Source: Thermoanaerobacter wiegelii Rt8.B1
Lineage (GTDB): Bacteria; Bacillota; Thermoanaerobacteria; Thermoanaerobacterales; Thermoanaerobacteraceae
Length of the DNA: 64,000 nt
Assembly: GCF_000147695.2 (NCBI RefSeq)
Contig: NC_015958.1
Coordinates: 1,728,001-1,792,000, forward strand
Direction of reading: 5' to 3'
Below the pieces are notes generated by a model. The model worked only from the letters and a program-made list of their open reading frames with translations, searched no databases and had not been told where the DNA came from. This document shows positions 17,965-26,588 of this stretch, one piece after another (within the stretch, counting starts at the first letter, position 1; every line of letters starts with the position of its first letter). The position numbers and the translations under genes are program-made.

Positions 17965-19167
17965 TTAAAATAAACTTTTTACATAATTTTCAAGGTCTAT
18001 AACAGCTTTTGAAAACTGAGTATAAGTAGTTATAGTCGGTTCAAGTTTTTCAAAATCTTCAAGTGCTATTGTAGTTTCACCATAAGCTTCTGCAAAATAT
18101 GGAATCTTCAACAAATTTTCCATTATCTCATTTGGAATAGGCTCTTCACATTTGTTTTCAATCGGTCTGCCCATATATAGCATCATAAATGCTTTTATTA
18201 ATTCTGGATTCATCGTATAGACCAAGTTACAACCTGCAAGTTTTTCTATATGCCATATATACTGTATTCCATTTACTTTAGGACTAACTCTGCTGGATGC
18301 TACCAGCATTTTGCTCGGATAATTCCTCTTAGCCAATATCTTACATGCTTTTTTAGTTATGGCAATTCCTGCCCACCTTTTCATTTCTTCAGTTAATTCT
18401 ATTCCTCTTTCTTTTGCTTGTTCTTCAAAAATTTTTGCGTCTTCAAATCTTCCTATCATAATGGTAATGACAGAACGCCACTTAGAATAATCGGTTCCAT
18501 ATCTTTCTCCTAGTGCTTTCCCTTGTTTTACAGCTTCAGCTACTGCCATTATTTGCGGTAAAGTATAACAAAGAGTAGCATTTGTAGGCACTCCTAAGGC
18601 AGTGAGAATATATATTGCTAAAACACCTGCTTTAGTTGTTGGAATTTTAACCATAATATTGGGCTGCAATGCTTTTAATTCAAGAGCTTGATTTACCATT
18701 TCTTTGGTATCCACTGAAATTCTTGGATCTACCTGCACTGATACATAACCGTATTTATAACCTGATTTCTCAAAAAGTGGCATGTAAAGACTTGCACCAC
18801 GTTTACACGCTTCTTTGTATGCCTTCCATGTTACTTGTGTATAATCCATTCGAGGATTATCCTTTATAATTTCTTGTATAATCTTTGTCCATTCATCTTT
18901 CAAATTATCAAATACCGCTTTTGTAAGCGGGGGATTTGTGGTTACTCCTTTAAAAACCCAATCTTTTGGATCAGATTCTTGGTCCCACAGCTTTTTTAGC
19001 TGAAAGCTTATTAAATCCTTTAAGTCTTTATCTTCTATTGAATTTAAAAAGTCATTACACCATTTTTCATAAATTAAAGGATTTGAATCCCACCATAATT
19101 CTATATCTGGTGACAATGAGTTAAGCTTTTCCATGGAGCTAGGTTTATAATTTTTGTTTTTATCCAT
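17965..19167 (-). CDS. Transaldolase-family protein, long divergent form
   Basis: 400 aa, much longer than the roughly 215-aa or 320-aa standard transaldolases. Family features are FKGVTTNPPLTKAVFDN near the N-terminus, SVQVDPRI, PNIMVKIPTTKAGVLAIYIL (Schiff-base Lys) and GVPTNATLCYTLPQ. It likely transfers dihydroxyacetone units or performs an aldol cleavage of a ketose phosphate. ATG 19167 is preceded by GGGAGGG. It is first in the operon under the sigma-54 promoter at 19210-19224. The long N- and C-terminal extensions and the pairing with a dedicated split transketolase suggest a special substrate. Confidence 0.82.
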   Translation of the reverse strand: MDKNKNYKPSSMEKLNSLSPDIELWWDSNPLIYEKWCNDFLNSIEDKDLKDLISFQLKKLWDQESDPKDWVFKGVTTNPPLTKAVFDNLKDEWTKIIQEIIKDNPRMDYTQVTWKAYKEACKRGASLYMPLFEKSGYKYGYVSVQVDPRISVDTKEMVNQALELKALQPNIMVKIPTTKAGVLAIYILTALGVPTNATLCYTLPQIMAVAEAVKQGKALGERYGTDYSKWRSVITIMIGRFEDAKIFEEQAKERGIELTEEMKRWAGIAITKKACKILAKRNYPSKMLVASSRVSPKVNGIQYIWHIEKLAGCNLVYTMNPELIKAFMMLYMGRPIENKCEEPIPNEIMENLLKIPYFAEAYGETTIALEDFEKLEPTITTYTQFSKAVIDLENYVKSLF

Positions 19168-19209
19168 TTAGTAACCCTCCCATTAGCAACTTCTCTATCT
19201 CTTATCTAA

Positions 19210-19224
19210 GCAATATTCATGCCA
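19210..19224 (-). promoter_or_regulatory. Sigma-54 (-24/-12) promoter of the transaldolase-transketolase operon
   Basis: The minus strand reads TGGCATGAATATTGC, matching TGGCAY-N5-TTGC with correct spacing. The predicted start is near 19198, about 31 nt before the transaldolase-like ATG. The gene for the cognate activator lies immediately upstream. Confidence 0.85.
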
Positions 19225-19228
19225 AAAA

Positions 19229-19265
19229 AATAAGACCTTGCAGTGTAGTGCAAAGGTCTTATTTT
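19229..19265 (-). terminator. Intrinsic terminator after the sigma-54 activator gene
   Basis: AATAAGACCTTGCA and TGCAAAGGTCTTATT form a hairpin followed on the minus strand by a T-run. It insulates the transaldolase operon from the activator transcript. Confidence 0.82.
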
Positions 19266-19321
19266 AACTAGAACCTATAATATTATTCACTCAAATATCT
19301 TAAGTCTAATTAATGATTTTA

Positions 19322-19355
19322 TGCATTTAAACATTCTAATAACTGCAAAATTGCA
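19322..19355. promoter_or_regulatory. Possible activator sites upstream of the transaldolase operon
   Basis: TGCAAAATTGCA (19344-19355) is a TGCA-N4-TGCA dyad and TGCATTTAAACA (19322-19333) a half-matching one. They lie 98-131 bp beyond the -24 element, further than at the other two promoters, and partly at the 3' end region of the activator gene. Confidence 0.42.
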
Positions 19356-19362
19356 TTAAAAT

Positions 19363-21093
19363 TTATAATTGCATAGATTCGTATTTCTTTAATTTTCTTA
19401 TTATTGTAGATTGATCTACTCCTAATACTTCCGCTGCTTTATAACTGCTTCCACATTCTTCTATAGCTTGTTTTATAAGTTGGTACTCCACAAGAGCACT
19501 AGCTTCTTTTAATGGCATTAATCTAGAAACATAAACTCCAGGCAAATGATTCGATTCTTCTTGATTAAGCAATTCACCGGGTAAATCTTTTTTCGTTATT
19601 TGATCATTTTCAGAAATTATCACAATTCTCTCTATAACATTTTCTAATTCACGAACATTACCTGGCCATGGATATTTCATAAATACTTCCATCACTTCAT
19701 TAGTTAGCTGTTTTGAACGTCCATATTTTTCATTATATATGTTAAGAAAATGATAAGCTAAAACAGGTATATCTTGAGTCCTTTCTCTTAACGGAGGTAT
19801 AGTAATAGGAACTACATTCAATCTATAATATAAGTCTTGTCTAAGTTTCCCTTCTTTGACTAATTCTTTTAAGTCCTTATTTGAAGCTGCAATTATTCGC
19901 ACATCAACTTTAATAGATTTTATACCCCCTACTCGAATAAATTCTTTTTCTTGTAAAACTCTCAATAATTTTACTTGCAGCGATAAAGGCAGTTCACTAA
20001 TCTCATCCAATAATAAAGTTCCCTTATCAGCAATTTCAATAAGTCCTGGTTTGCCTTCGCTTTTTGCACCTGTGAATGCACCTTTTTCATAACCAAATAA
20101 TTCTGCTTCTAAAAGATTCTCAGGTATCGCTCCGCAGTTTATCTTTATAAACGGTCCATTACTTCTACTGATATTGTGAATATATCTCGATAAAACTTCT
20201 TTTCCTACTCCTGTTTCACCATAAATAAGAATAGTAGATTCTGTAGGTGCAACTTTGTTTACTAGTTCTATCAATTTTTCCATTTGCTTGCTTCTATAAA
20301 TAAGCTCAGAATTCTTAAGGTGTGCAATTCTAAGTGAAGATAATTCCTCTTCATATTTTTGAAGTAACTCTTTTGTTTGTTGTAACTCAACTTTTAGTTT
20401 TTCTTCGTCTGTAATGTCTTTTGAAATACTTACAATTCTCCTAATGTTATTATCTTTATCAAAAAATGGTGTAGCTGTTACCAATAATTTTCGGCCAGTC
20501 TTTGTTTTTTGAATCACAGTAACTTTCTTTTTTTCTTCAATAGCAATTTTCGTAGCCGAGGGAAAGTACATACCATTTTTTTCTAAGTCGCTCACATTTT
20601 TACCAATGAGATCTTCCGGCTTTAATCCATATATTTTTTCAGCAGAAGAGCTAATTCTCACTTTTAAACCCGATCCGTCTGTAATACAAGCTAGATCGTC
20701 TGAACAGGCCATAAAAGCATCGAGGTCTGTTTTGACAAGGTCAAATTCTTTCTTAACAGATTTTAAATTATTTAATAAGAAAGATATTATTTCTCTAGAG
20801 GTAACAATACCTTTTATTTCATTGTAATTACCAGTCACTAAAAAAACCTCTCCATTATAAGTTTCTAAATCAATGCTTTCATTTTCATTAATTGTCAAAA
20901 ACGACATTATCGACAGTTTTTCCACTATCTCACTATTTTCCGATATTGGAATTATTTTTATCGGCAAATGAACATTATTTAATGTAATTATATAATTGTG
21001 TTCTTCGAAATTAACTCTCATATTTTTATTTAATTCTCTTTCTTCAATCAGTATTATTTTTTTGTTAATAAATCGTGTAATCTTTTCTTTCAT
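19363..21093 (-). CDS. Sigma-54-dependent transcriptional activator with PAS domain
   Basis: 576 aa from ATG 21093. An N-terminal region with a CBS-like look (residues about 50-115) is followed by a PAS domain (about 130-240), a short coiled coil, and an AAA+ domain with GETGVGKE (Walker A), ELFGYEKGAFTGA (the sigma-54-contacting GAFTGA loop), GTLLLDEISEL (Walker B) and RLNVVPITIPPLRER. A Fis-type helix-turn-helix (SSYKAAEVLGVDQSTIIRKL) closes the protein. It activates sigma-54 polymerase from upstream enhancers, here probably the three -24/-12 promoters in this region. The PAS or CBS part presumably senses the inducer; its identity is unknown. Confidence 0.93.
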   Translation of the reverse strand: MKEKITRFINKKIILIEERELNKNMRVNFEEHNYIITLNNVHLPIKIIPISENSEIVEKLSIMSFLTINENESIDLETYNGEVFLVTGNYNEIKGIVTSREIISFLLNNLKSVKKEFDLVKTDLDAFMACSDDLACITDGSGLKVRISSSAEKIYGLKPEDLIGKNVSDLEKNGMYFPSATKIAIEEKKKVTVIQKTKTGRKLLVTATPFFDKDNNIRRIVSISKDITDEEKLKVELQQTKELLQKYEEELSSLRIAHLKNSELIYRSKQMEKLIELVNKVAPTESTILIYGETGVGKEVLSRYIHNISRSNGPFIKINCGAIPENLLEAELFGYEKGAFTGAKSEGKPGLIEIADKGTLLLDEISELPLSLQVKLLRVLQEKEFIRVGGIKSIKVDVRIIAASNKDLKELVKEGKLRQDLYYRLNVVPITIPPLRERTQDIPVLAYHFLNIYNEKYGRSKQLTNEVMEVFMKYPWPGNVRELENVIERIVIISENDQITKKDLPGELLNQEESNHLPGVYVSRLMPLKEASALVEYQLIKQAIEECGSSYKAAEVLGVDQSTIIRKLKKYESMQL

Positions 21094-21679
21094 ACACAAT
21101 CACACCTTTTGTACTTAAATATATTTTAGTTTGTAAAACAATAAAGGTATTCTTATTTTTATATTGATAACACTTATACTTATAATAAATATTTTTCGCT
21201 TCTTGATTTTATGTCTTAACTTTTTAAGTATTTATCACTTATAACCTATTATAAAGTAAGAGTTTTTTATTATCCTATTACATTTATTTTTTCTTAACAG
21301 AGAAACTCTTAAAAACGAATAAAGAAAGTAATATTATAATTAATTAGGAAGAATATTCACAAATTATGTAATGTAATGGAACCCCTCTTATCGTTAGTGA
21401 AGTATTATCTTTCAGAAGAGTGTCAAATAGTTCTTAGGAAAGTTACAGTAACAGCACCGAACATTCCATACCTAAATCTTTGTAGAAGAAATTGCAGATG
21501 CACACTTGAGACAGTAAGGATGTAGAGCAAGTTTTTCTATAGTAAATCAAAATATCGTAAAACGGTTTCAAAATCAATACTTGCTTACAAATAATTGGCT
21601 TTCAATATAAAACAAATATATTTTGCTTTTATCCTTTTTATTAAGCGTATTCATTTTTTATTATATACCAATAATAAAA

Positions 21680-21910
21680 AAATTAAAAGCCCTTCCGGAA
21701 GGACTTTTAATTTTTATCCTTTTTATCCCACGAAGCCGTAAGGCTATGTTTTCATACCCGCTCTCGCAGGTGGGTACCCTGTCATCAGCTTCTGAAGTCC
21801 TGTCTTAGCAGGCATTTCTTCCACTGATGAACCCGGATTCCCGAAAAAGGTGCGTTGGTTGAAAACAAATTAGCCTAATACAAACTTCACAGGATTCATT
21901 TGGTTTTTCG
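21680..21910 (-). ncRNA. Candidate structured non-coding RNA with terminator
   Basis: Within the 931-bp gap 21094-22024, minus-strand sequence from about 21900 to 21720 is much more GC-rich than its surroundings and folds by eye into nested hairpins: TCATCAG/CTGATGA enclosing GAAG/CTTC and CCTG/CAGG; CCTGC-GAGA-GCGGG with a GNRA loop; TATG-AAAA-CATA; AGCC-TTAC-GGCT; with CCCAC/GTGGG closing the last three. It ends in an intrinsic terminator (21685-21708 then T-rich). A TATAAT at 21917-21922 fits a start near 21910. No gene follows closely, so it is more like a free RNA (6S-like or unknown) than a riboswitch. The rest of the gap shows nothing I can support. Confidence 0.5.
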
Positions 21911-22024
21911 TTTACAATTATAGTTTACGACAAATCTTACTAAATTGCAAGTGTAAAATATAGAAAATACAAGCTTTATACAAAAAAATAAAGAATGATA
22001 TAATATTGAGTGGAGGGAATTTCT

Positions 22025-22921
22025 ATGGAACCAGCAATAAAATGCAATATATGTCCAAGAAACTGCAATGTAGACAGGTCAAAATCAAAAGGACTTTGTA
22101 ACATGCCTTGGCAGGTAAAAGTATCAAAAGCCTATTTGCATCATTGGGAAGAGCCTTTTATAAGTGGAACAAGAGGCTCTGGAACAGTTTTTTTCAGTGG
22201 TTGTAACCTAAAGTGTGTCTTTTGTCAAAATTACGAAATAAGTCAATATCAATTTGGAAAGTTTATATCTGTTGATGAATTAGCTCAAATTTTCTTAAAC
22301 TTGCAAAAGCAAGGAGCTCACAACATAAACCTTGTTACTCCTACAATCCATGTCTTTGCCATAAAGGAGGCGATTTTATTAGCAAAAAGTCAAGGACTTC
22401 AAATACCTATAGTATATAATACAAACGCCTATGAAAATTTAGAAACTTTAAAAACGTTGGAAGGACTAATTGACATATATCTTCCTGACCTTAAGTATTA
22501 CGATGATACTCTTGCAAAAAAATATTCCAAAGCTCCTAATTATTTTGAACACGCAACAAAAGCCATATTAGAAATGTATAGGCAGGTTGGAATACCTCAA
22601 TTTGACGAAGAAGGAATATTAAAAAGAGGTTTAGTGATAAGACATCTCATAATGCCGGGATTTGTAGAGGACACTAAAAAAATTCTTTTGTGGATTAAAG
22701 AAAACCTCCCAAAAGAAATATATGTAAGCTTAATGAGTCAATATACCCCTTATTATCAAGCTCAAAAGTATCCAGAAATAAATAGAAAAATCACTCCTCA
22801 AGAATATGATGAAGCTATAGATTTTTTCTTTGAGATAGGCCTTGAAAATGGCTTAATTCAAGAAATAGAAAGCGCCAGTGAAGATTTCATCCCTGATTTT
22901 GATTTAGAAGGATTAGAATAA
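22025..22921 (+). CDS. Radical SAM protein, pyruvate formate-lyase activase-like
   Basis: 298 aa. ATG 22025 is chosen because GGAGGG lies seven bases upstream; the in-frame GTG 22010 precedes that site. An N-terminal cysteine pair region (CNICPRNCNVDR) precedes the radical SAM cluster motif in FFSGCNLKCVFCQNYEIS (CxxxCxxC). It resembles the PflA-like/YfkA-type family common in Clostridia, whose substrates are mostly undefined. It converges on the pseudouridine synthase gene with a nine-base overlap of the 3' ends and stands alone on its strand. Confidence 0.85.
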   Translation: MEPAIKCNICPRNCNVDRSKSKGLCNMPWQVKVSKAYLHHWEEPFISGTRGSGTVFFSGCNLKCVFCQNYEISQYQFGKFISVDELAQIFLNLQKQGAHNINLVTPTIHVFAIKEAILLAKSQGLQIPIVYNTNAYENLETLKTLEGLIDIYLPDLKYYDDTLAKKYSKAPNYFEHATKAILEMYRQVGIPQFDEEGILKRGLVIRHLIMPGFVEDTKKILLWIKENLPKEIYVSLMSQYTPYYQAQKYPEINRKITPQEYDEAIDFFFEIGLENGLIQEIESASEDFIPDFDLEGLE

Positions 22922-23770
22922 TTTTAGTAAATGTTGTATATCTTGTGGCAAAGGCGAATAAACAGAAATGCTTTTTTCTTCTAAAGGGTGTACAAAAGTA
23001 AGCCTGTAAGCATGCAATGCTTGCCTTTTAATATAATCATCAGAAGAGCCGTACAATGTATCTCCTACAATAGGATGTCCAATATGGCTCAAATGTACTC
23101 TTATTTGATGAGTTCTTCCTGTTTCAATTTTTACCTTTAAAAGAGAAAACCTTTCACTGCTTTTTACCACTTTGTAATTGGTTATAGCTCTATCTCCTTC
23201 CTCGGATACCATTCTTTCAATGCCACTTTGTGGTTTTCTCGATATAGGAAGGTCAATTCGACCTTCCCCTTCCATTTTTCCTTCTACTACTGCAAAATAA
23301 AGTTTACTCATAGGCTTTACAATTTGAAGATAATACTGCATAAAAGGGCGTTTGGCAAATACAACCAGACCCGACGTACCCTTATCTAAGCGATTAACAG
23401 GTCGAATCAAAGCCTTTATTCCTTTATCTTTAAAATACCACGCTACCCCATTTGCAAGAGTACCACTTTGATATCTTTTTGTTGGATGCACAACTACTCC
23501 AGCTGGTTTATCAACTATTAAAACATCCTCGTCCTCATAATATATATCCAAACCCATTTTTTCCGGGGCAATATCAGAATCTACCTCGGGAAGGATTAAA
23601 TCAATCACATCCCCTGGTTGTAAAATTCTTTGTACATTTTCTTTTACGCCATTTACTAATATTTCTCCTTGCCACTTATAAATTCTAATAAGTCTTTTAG
23701 AAAAACCTTTGTTCCTCAAAAAATTTTCTAATATAACGCCTTTTTCATTTTCTCCAACGATTAATCTCAT
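22913..23770 (-). CDS. RluA-family pseudouridine synthase
   Basis: 285 aa from ATG 23770 (GGTGGG upstream; the longer frame from 23824 reads into non-coding sequence). An S4-like RNA-binding N-terminus (WQGEILVNGVKENVQRILQP) is followed by the catalytic domain with VDKPAGVVVHPT, RPVNRLDKGTSGLVVFAK (catalytic Asp in RLD), IETGRTHQIRVHLSHIGHP and GDTLYG. It isomerises uridine in rRNA or tRNA, probably like RluD, but which site is uncertain. Confidence 0.93.
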   Translation of the reverse strand: MRLIVGENEKGVILENFLRNKGFSKRLIRIYKWQGEILVNGVKENVQRILQPGDVIDLILPEVDSDIAPEKMGLDIYYEDEDVLIVDKPAGVVVHPTKRYQSGTLANGVAWYFKDKGIKALIRPVNRLDKGTSGLVVFAKRPFMQYYLQIVKPMSKLYFAVVEGKMEGEGRIDLPISRKPQSGIERMVSEEGDRAITNYKVVKSSERFSLLKVKIETGRTHQIRVHLSHIGHPIVGDTLYGSSDDYIKRQALHAYRLTFVHPLEEKSISVYSPLPQDIQHLLKLF

Positions 23771-23856
23771 TTTCCCACCATTTTCTAATTTATTTAATGC
23801 AAAAAATTTATGTGGTATAATCAATTTATAAATAAAATACAGCGGTTGGTGATTTT

Positions 23857-24321
23857 ATGAAACAAATAATTGTAGGAGTAGGCGGTATTGTCATAAAAGA
23901 TAATAAAGTTTTATTGGTAAGGCATACTTACGGCCAATTTAAAGGCAAATGGATAATACCCGGCGGCCATGTGGAGACCGGTGAAAATATAGACGATGCA
24001 GTTTTAAGAGAAATAAAAGAAGAAACTTCAATAGAAACCCGTGTAAAAAATATCATTTCTATAAGAAGTATAATACTTCCCGATGGCAATTCGGAAATAT
24101 ACATTGTTTTTTTGTTAGATTATGTTTCAGGAACTCCTACTTCTGACGGAATAGAAAATGACGCCGCAGCTTTTTTTGACATAGATAAAGTCATAAATGA
24201 TGAAAATGTAGTCTATCTTTCTCGCTATTTAATTAAAAAGGTATTGACACACACTTATAATAAATTGTCCCCTGACCTCTTTTATCCTTTTGGCAATTTT
24301 AATTATAAGCTATTTTGTTGA
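23857..24321 (+). CDS. NUDIX hydrolase
   Basis: 154 aa. The Nudix box reads GGHVETGENIDDAVLREIKE followed by ET, matching GX5EX7REXXEE. These enzymes hydrolyse nucleoside diphosphates linked to a side group, often for sanitation. ATG 23857 has only a weak ribosome site (GGTGATTTT). Its last 12 bases overlap the end of the convergent zinc-finger gene. Substrate unknown. Confidence 0.88.
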   Translation: MKQIIVGVGGIVIKDNKVLLVRHTYGQFKGKWIIPGGHVETGENIDDAVLREIKEETSIETRVKNIISIRSIILPDGNSEIYIVFLLDYVSGTPTSDGIENDAAAFFDIDKVINDENVVYLSRYLIKKVLTHTYNKLSPDLFYPFGNFNYKLFC

Positions 24322-24507
24322 AATATATTCGTACTTATCTTTATTTTTAAAAGCCTCATCAAGCACTTCCGTATCATAATAGACTGCACCACATTTTTGA
24401 CAAACATATGCCGGCACATCTTTAATTATTATAGTCCTTTTCCCCCTTACCAACTTATATTCTACATTTTGTATCTCTATTTTGCCACCACAAAAGCACT
24501 TTTCCAT
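24310..24507 (-). CDS. YgiT-type zinc finger protein (MqsA N-domain-like)
   Basis: 65 aa from ATG 24507, nine bases after GGAG. Two cysteine pairs (CFCGG and YVCQKCGAVYYDTEVLDE) match the YgiT/MqsA zinc finger. In toxin-antitoxin pairs such a domain is the N-terminus of the antitoxin, but there is no C-terminal HTH and no MqsR-like toxin gene nearby, so it is probably a free-standing small protein. Confidence 0.75.
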   Translation of the reverse strand: MEKCFCGGKIEIQNVEYKLVRGKRTIIIKDVPAYVCQKCGAVYYDTEVLDEAFKNKDKYEYISTK

Positions 24508-24746
24508 TAGTTTCACTCCTTGTCACGTCGATTTCAAGTTGATAAGGACTTTTTTCTATTATATCATAAATTTCGACATAAATCCCTTAAATTTTAGCCA
24601 AAAATTTTGTACCACTTGAAAAAATATTTGAACAATGTTAGAATTTTATTGTAAATGTTAATTTTAAACTTTATAAGATATTTTTGCAATTTTAAACACA
24701 TTAAAATGCAAATTAGCTTTTATAAAATTAAAAGGAGGCATATTAA

Positions 24747-26312
24747 ATGTACGGTCTTGAAAAACTAAATATAATCAATGTTAAAAACGTTTACCGTAAT
24801 CTTCCCGTCCCTAAATTAGTTGAAGAAGCTATAAAAAGAGGAGAAGGAGTACTTGCAAATAATGGTGCTTTTAATGTTTATACCGGTAAATACACAGGTC
24901 GTTCTCCAAATGATAAATTTATTGTGGATGAACCAGAAGTTCATGAAGATATATGGTGGGAAAATAATAAAGCTATTTCTATGGATAAATTTGAAAGGTT
25001 GTACAACCGTTTAACTGCTTATTTACAAAATCGAGACATTTTTATATTTGACGGTTTTGTAGGTGCTGACCTTCAATATAGAATTCCTATAAGAGTTATA
25101 ACAGAATATGCGTATCAGAGTTTACTGGCACGCCAATTGTTCATTCGCCCTAATGAAGAAGAACTTAGAAATCACATCCCCGAATACACGCTAATTGCTG
25201 CACCAAAGTTCAACTCTATACCTGAATTAGACGGTGTAAATTCTGAAGCTTTTATTATATTAAGTTTCACTAAAAAACTAATTATAATCGGTGGCTCTCA
25301 GTATGGAGGGGAAATCAAAAAGTCAATCTTTACCCTCATGAACTATCTAATGCCAAAACGAGGCGTGTTATCAATGCATTGCTCTGCCAATATTGGCAAA
25401 GATGGAGATACCGCCCTCTTTTTCGGCTTGTCAGGAACGGGAAAAACTACCCTCTCTGCAGACCCTCAGAGGTTTTTAATTGGAGACGATGAACACGGAT
25501 GGTCAGACAAAGGCATTTTCAACTTTGAAGGAGGATGTTATGCTAAATGCATAAATCTTTCAAAAGAAAAAGAGCCTCAAATTTGGAATGCTATAAAGTT
25601 TGGCACCGTACTTGAAAACGTTGTATATGATGAAAATACAAGAGAGCCCGACTATAGCAGTGATAAAATTACAGAAAACACAAGGGCAGCCTATTCTATT
25701 GACTTTATACCTGGTGCCATCCCGAGTGGAATGGGAGGGCATCCAAAAGCAATTATATTTTTAACAGCAGACGCTTTTGGGGTTTTGCCACCGATTGCTA
25801 AACTTACAAAAGAGCAAGCGATGTATTATTTTTTATCCGGTTACACCAGCAAATTAGCGGGCACAGAGAGAGGTATCACAGAGCCTCAAGCTACTTTTTC
25901 TACTTGCTTTGGAGCACCCTTTTTACCTTTAAAGCCAATGGTCTATGCAAAAATGTTAGGAGAAAAAATCGAAAAATACAATACAAAAGTCTATTTAGTA
26001 AACACTGGATGGTCTGGTGGACCTTATGGGATTGGAAGCCGCATTAATTTAACTTACACAAGAACAATGGTGGCAGCTGCATTAAATGGCTCATTGGACA
26101 ACGTAGAATTTGTAAAAGATCCTATCTTCAATTTAAGCATACCTACCTCTTGTCCAGGGGTACCTTCTGAAATTTTAAATCCCAAAAATACATGGGCCGA
26201 TAAAGAAGCATATGAAAAAGCAGCAAAAAATTTAGCAACTAGATTTGCAGAAAACTTTAAAAAATACAAAGATGTAACTGAAGAAATTAAAAAATCAGGC
26301 CCAAATGTTTAA
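24747..26312 (+). CDS. pckA: Phosphoenolpyruvate carboxykinase (ATP)
   Basis: 521 aa from ATG 24747, after AAAGGAGG. Signature segments are [36 protein letters not shown] (P-loop), IGDDEHGW (metal binding), [17 protein letters not shown] and [12 protein letters not shown]. It interconverts oxaloacetate plus ATP with PEP plus CO2 in the cytosol. It stands alone between a 239-bp promoter region and a strong terminator. The length is normal and no key motif is missing. Confidence 0.97.
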   Translation: MYGLEKLNIINVKNVYRNLPVPKLVEEAIKRGEGVLANNGAFNVYTGKYTGRSPNDKFIVDEPEVHEDIWWENNKAISMDKFERLYNRLTAYLQNRDIFIFDGFVGADLQYRIPIRVITEYAYQSLLARQLFIRPNEEELRNHIPEYTLIAAPKFNSIPELDGVNSEAFIILSFTKKLIIIGGSQYGGEIKKSIFTLMNYLMPKRGVLSMHCSANIGKDGDTALFFGLSGTGKTTLSADPQRFLIGDDEHGWSDKGIFNFEGGCYAKCINLSKEKEPQIWNAIKFGTVLENVVYDENTREPDYSSDKITENTRAAYSIDFIPGAIPSGMGGHPKAIIFLTADAFGVLPPIAKLTKEQAMYYFLSGYTSKLAGTERGITEPQATFSTCFGAPFLPLKPMVYAKMLGEKIEKYNTKVYLVNTGWSGGPYGIGSRINLTYTRTMVAAALNGSLDNVEFVKDPIFNLSIPTSCPGVPSEILNPKNTWADKEAYEKAAKNLATRFAENFKKYKDVTEEIKKSGPNV

Positions 26313-26318
26313 AAGCAT

Positions 26319-26355
26319 AAAGTCTCCTTGCAGTGCGTACTGCTAGGAGACTTTT
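26319..26355 (+). terminator. Intrinsic terminator of pckA
   Basis: AAAGTCTCC and GGAGACTTTT form the stem around GCAGT/ACTGC, ending in a short T-run just after the pckA stop. Confidence 0.85.
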
Positions 26356-26427
26356 ATAATTTGTAGCCATTATAATATATCTTTCATATTATAAAGTAGA
26401 AGTCAACCTAAAAAAGGAGGTAAGTTT

Positions 26428-26547
26428 ATGTCTGACAAACACAAACACCATGAAAACCAATGGATTTGGATTATAATCATCATTTTGATAATTTTGTTAT
26501 TTGTACCTGGCATCATCATATGGGAAGAACCTAAAAACGCTGTTTAA
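26428..26547 (+). CDS. Small single-span membrane peptide
   Basis: 39 aa from ATG 26428, with AAAAAAGGAGG seven bases upstream. A His- and Lys-rich start (MSDKHKHHENQW) precedes a very hydrophobic helix of about 17 residues (IIIIILIILLFVPGIII) and an acidic tail. The stop lies inside the arm of the following terminator, so the gene has its own short transcript. I do not recognise a family; the ribosome site and clean helix support a real gene. Confidence 0.6.
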   Translation: MSDKHKHHENQWIWIIIIILIILLFVPGIIIWEEPKNAV

Positions 26548-26580
26548 TAAAAAGGGGCAACTGCCCCTTTTTATTAAACA
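26541..26580. terminator. Bidirectional terminator between the small peptide gene and rarA
   Basis: A perfect inverted repeat: arms 26541-26559 and 26562-26580 (core AAAAAGGGGCA / TGCCCCTTTTT) with a two-base loop and T-runs on both strands. Confidence 0.9.
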
Positions 26581-26588
26581 GCTCAAAA

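Noticed and set aside
21376-21525. 49-codon plus-strand frame starting at ATG 21376
   Set aside because: No ribosome site, Cys/Arg-rich unlikely composition and no recognisable family; probably chance or a remnant.
24310-24507. Toxin-antitoxin pair with the YgiT-type gene
   Set aside because: No adjacent small toxin gene and no HTH domain in the protein; its neighbours are a NUDIX hydrolase and pckA.
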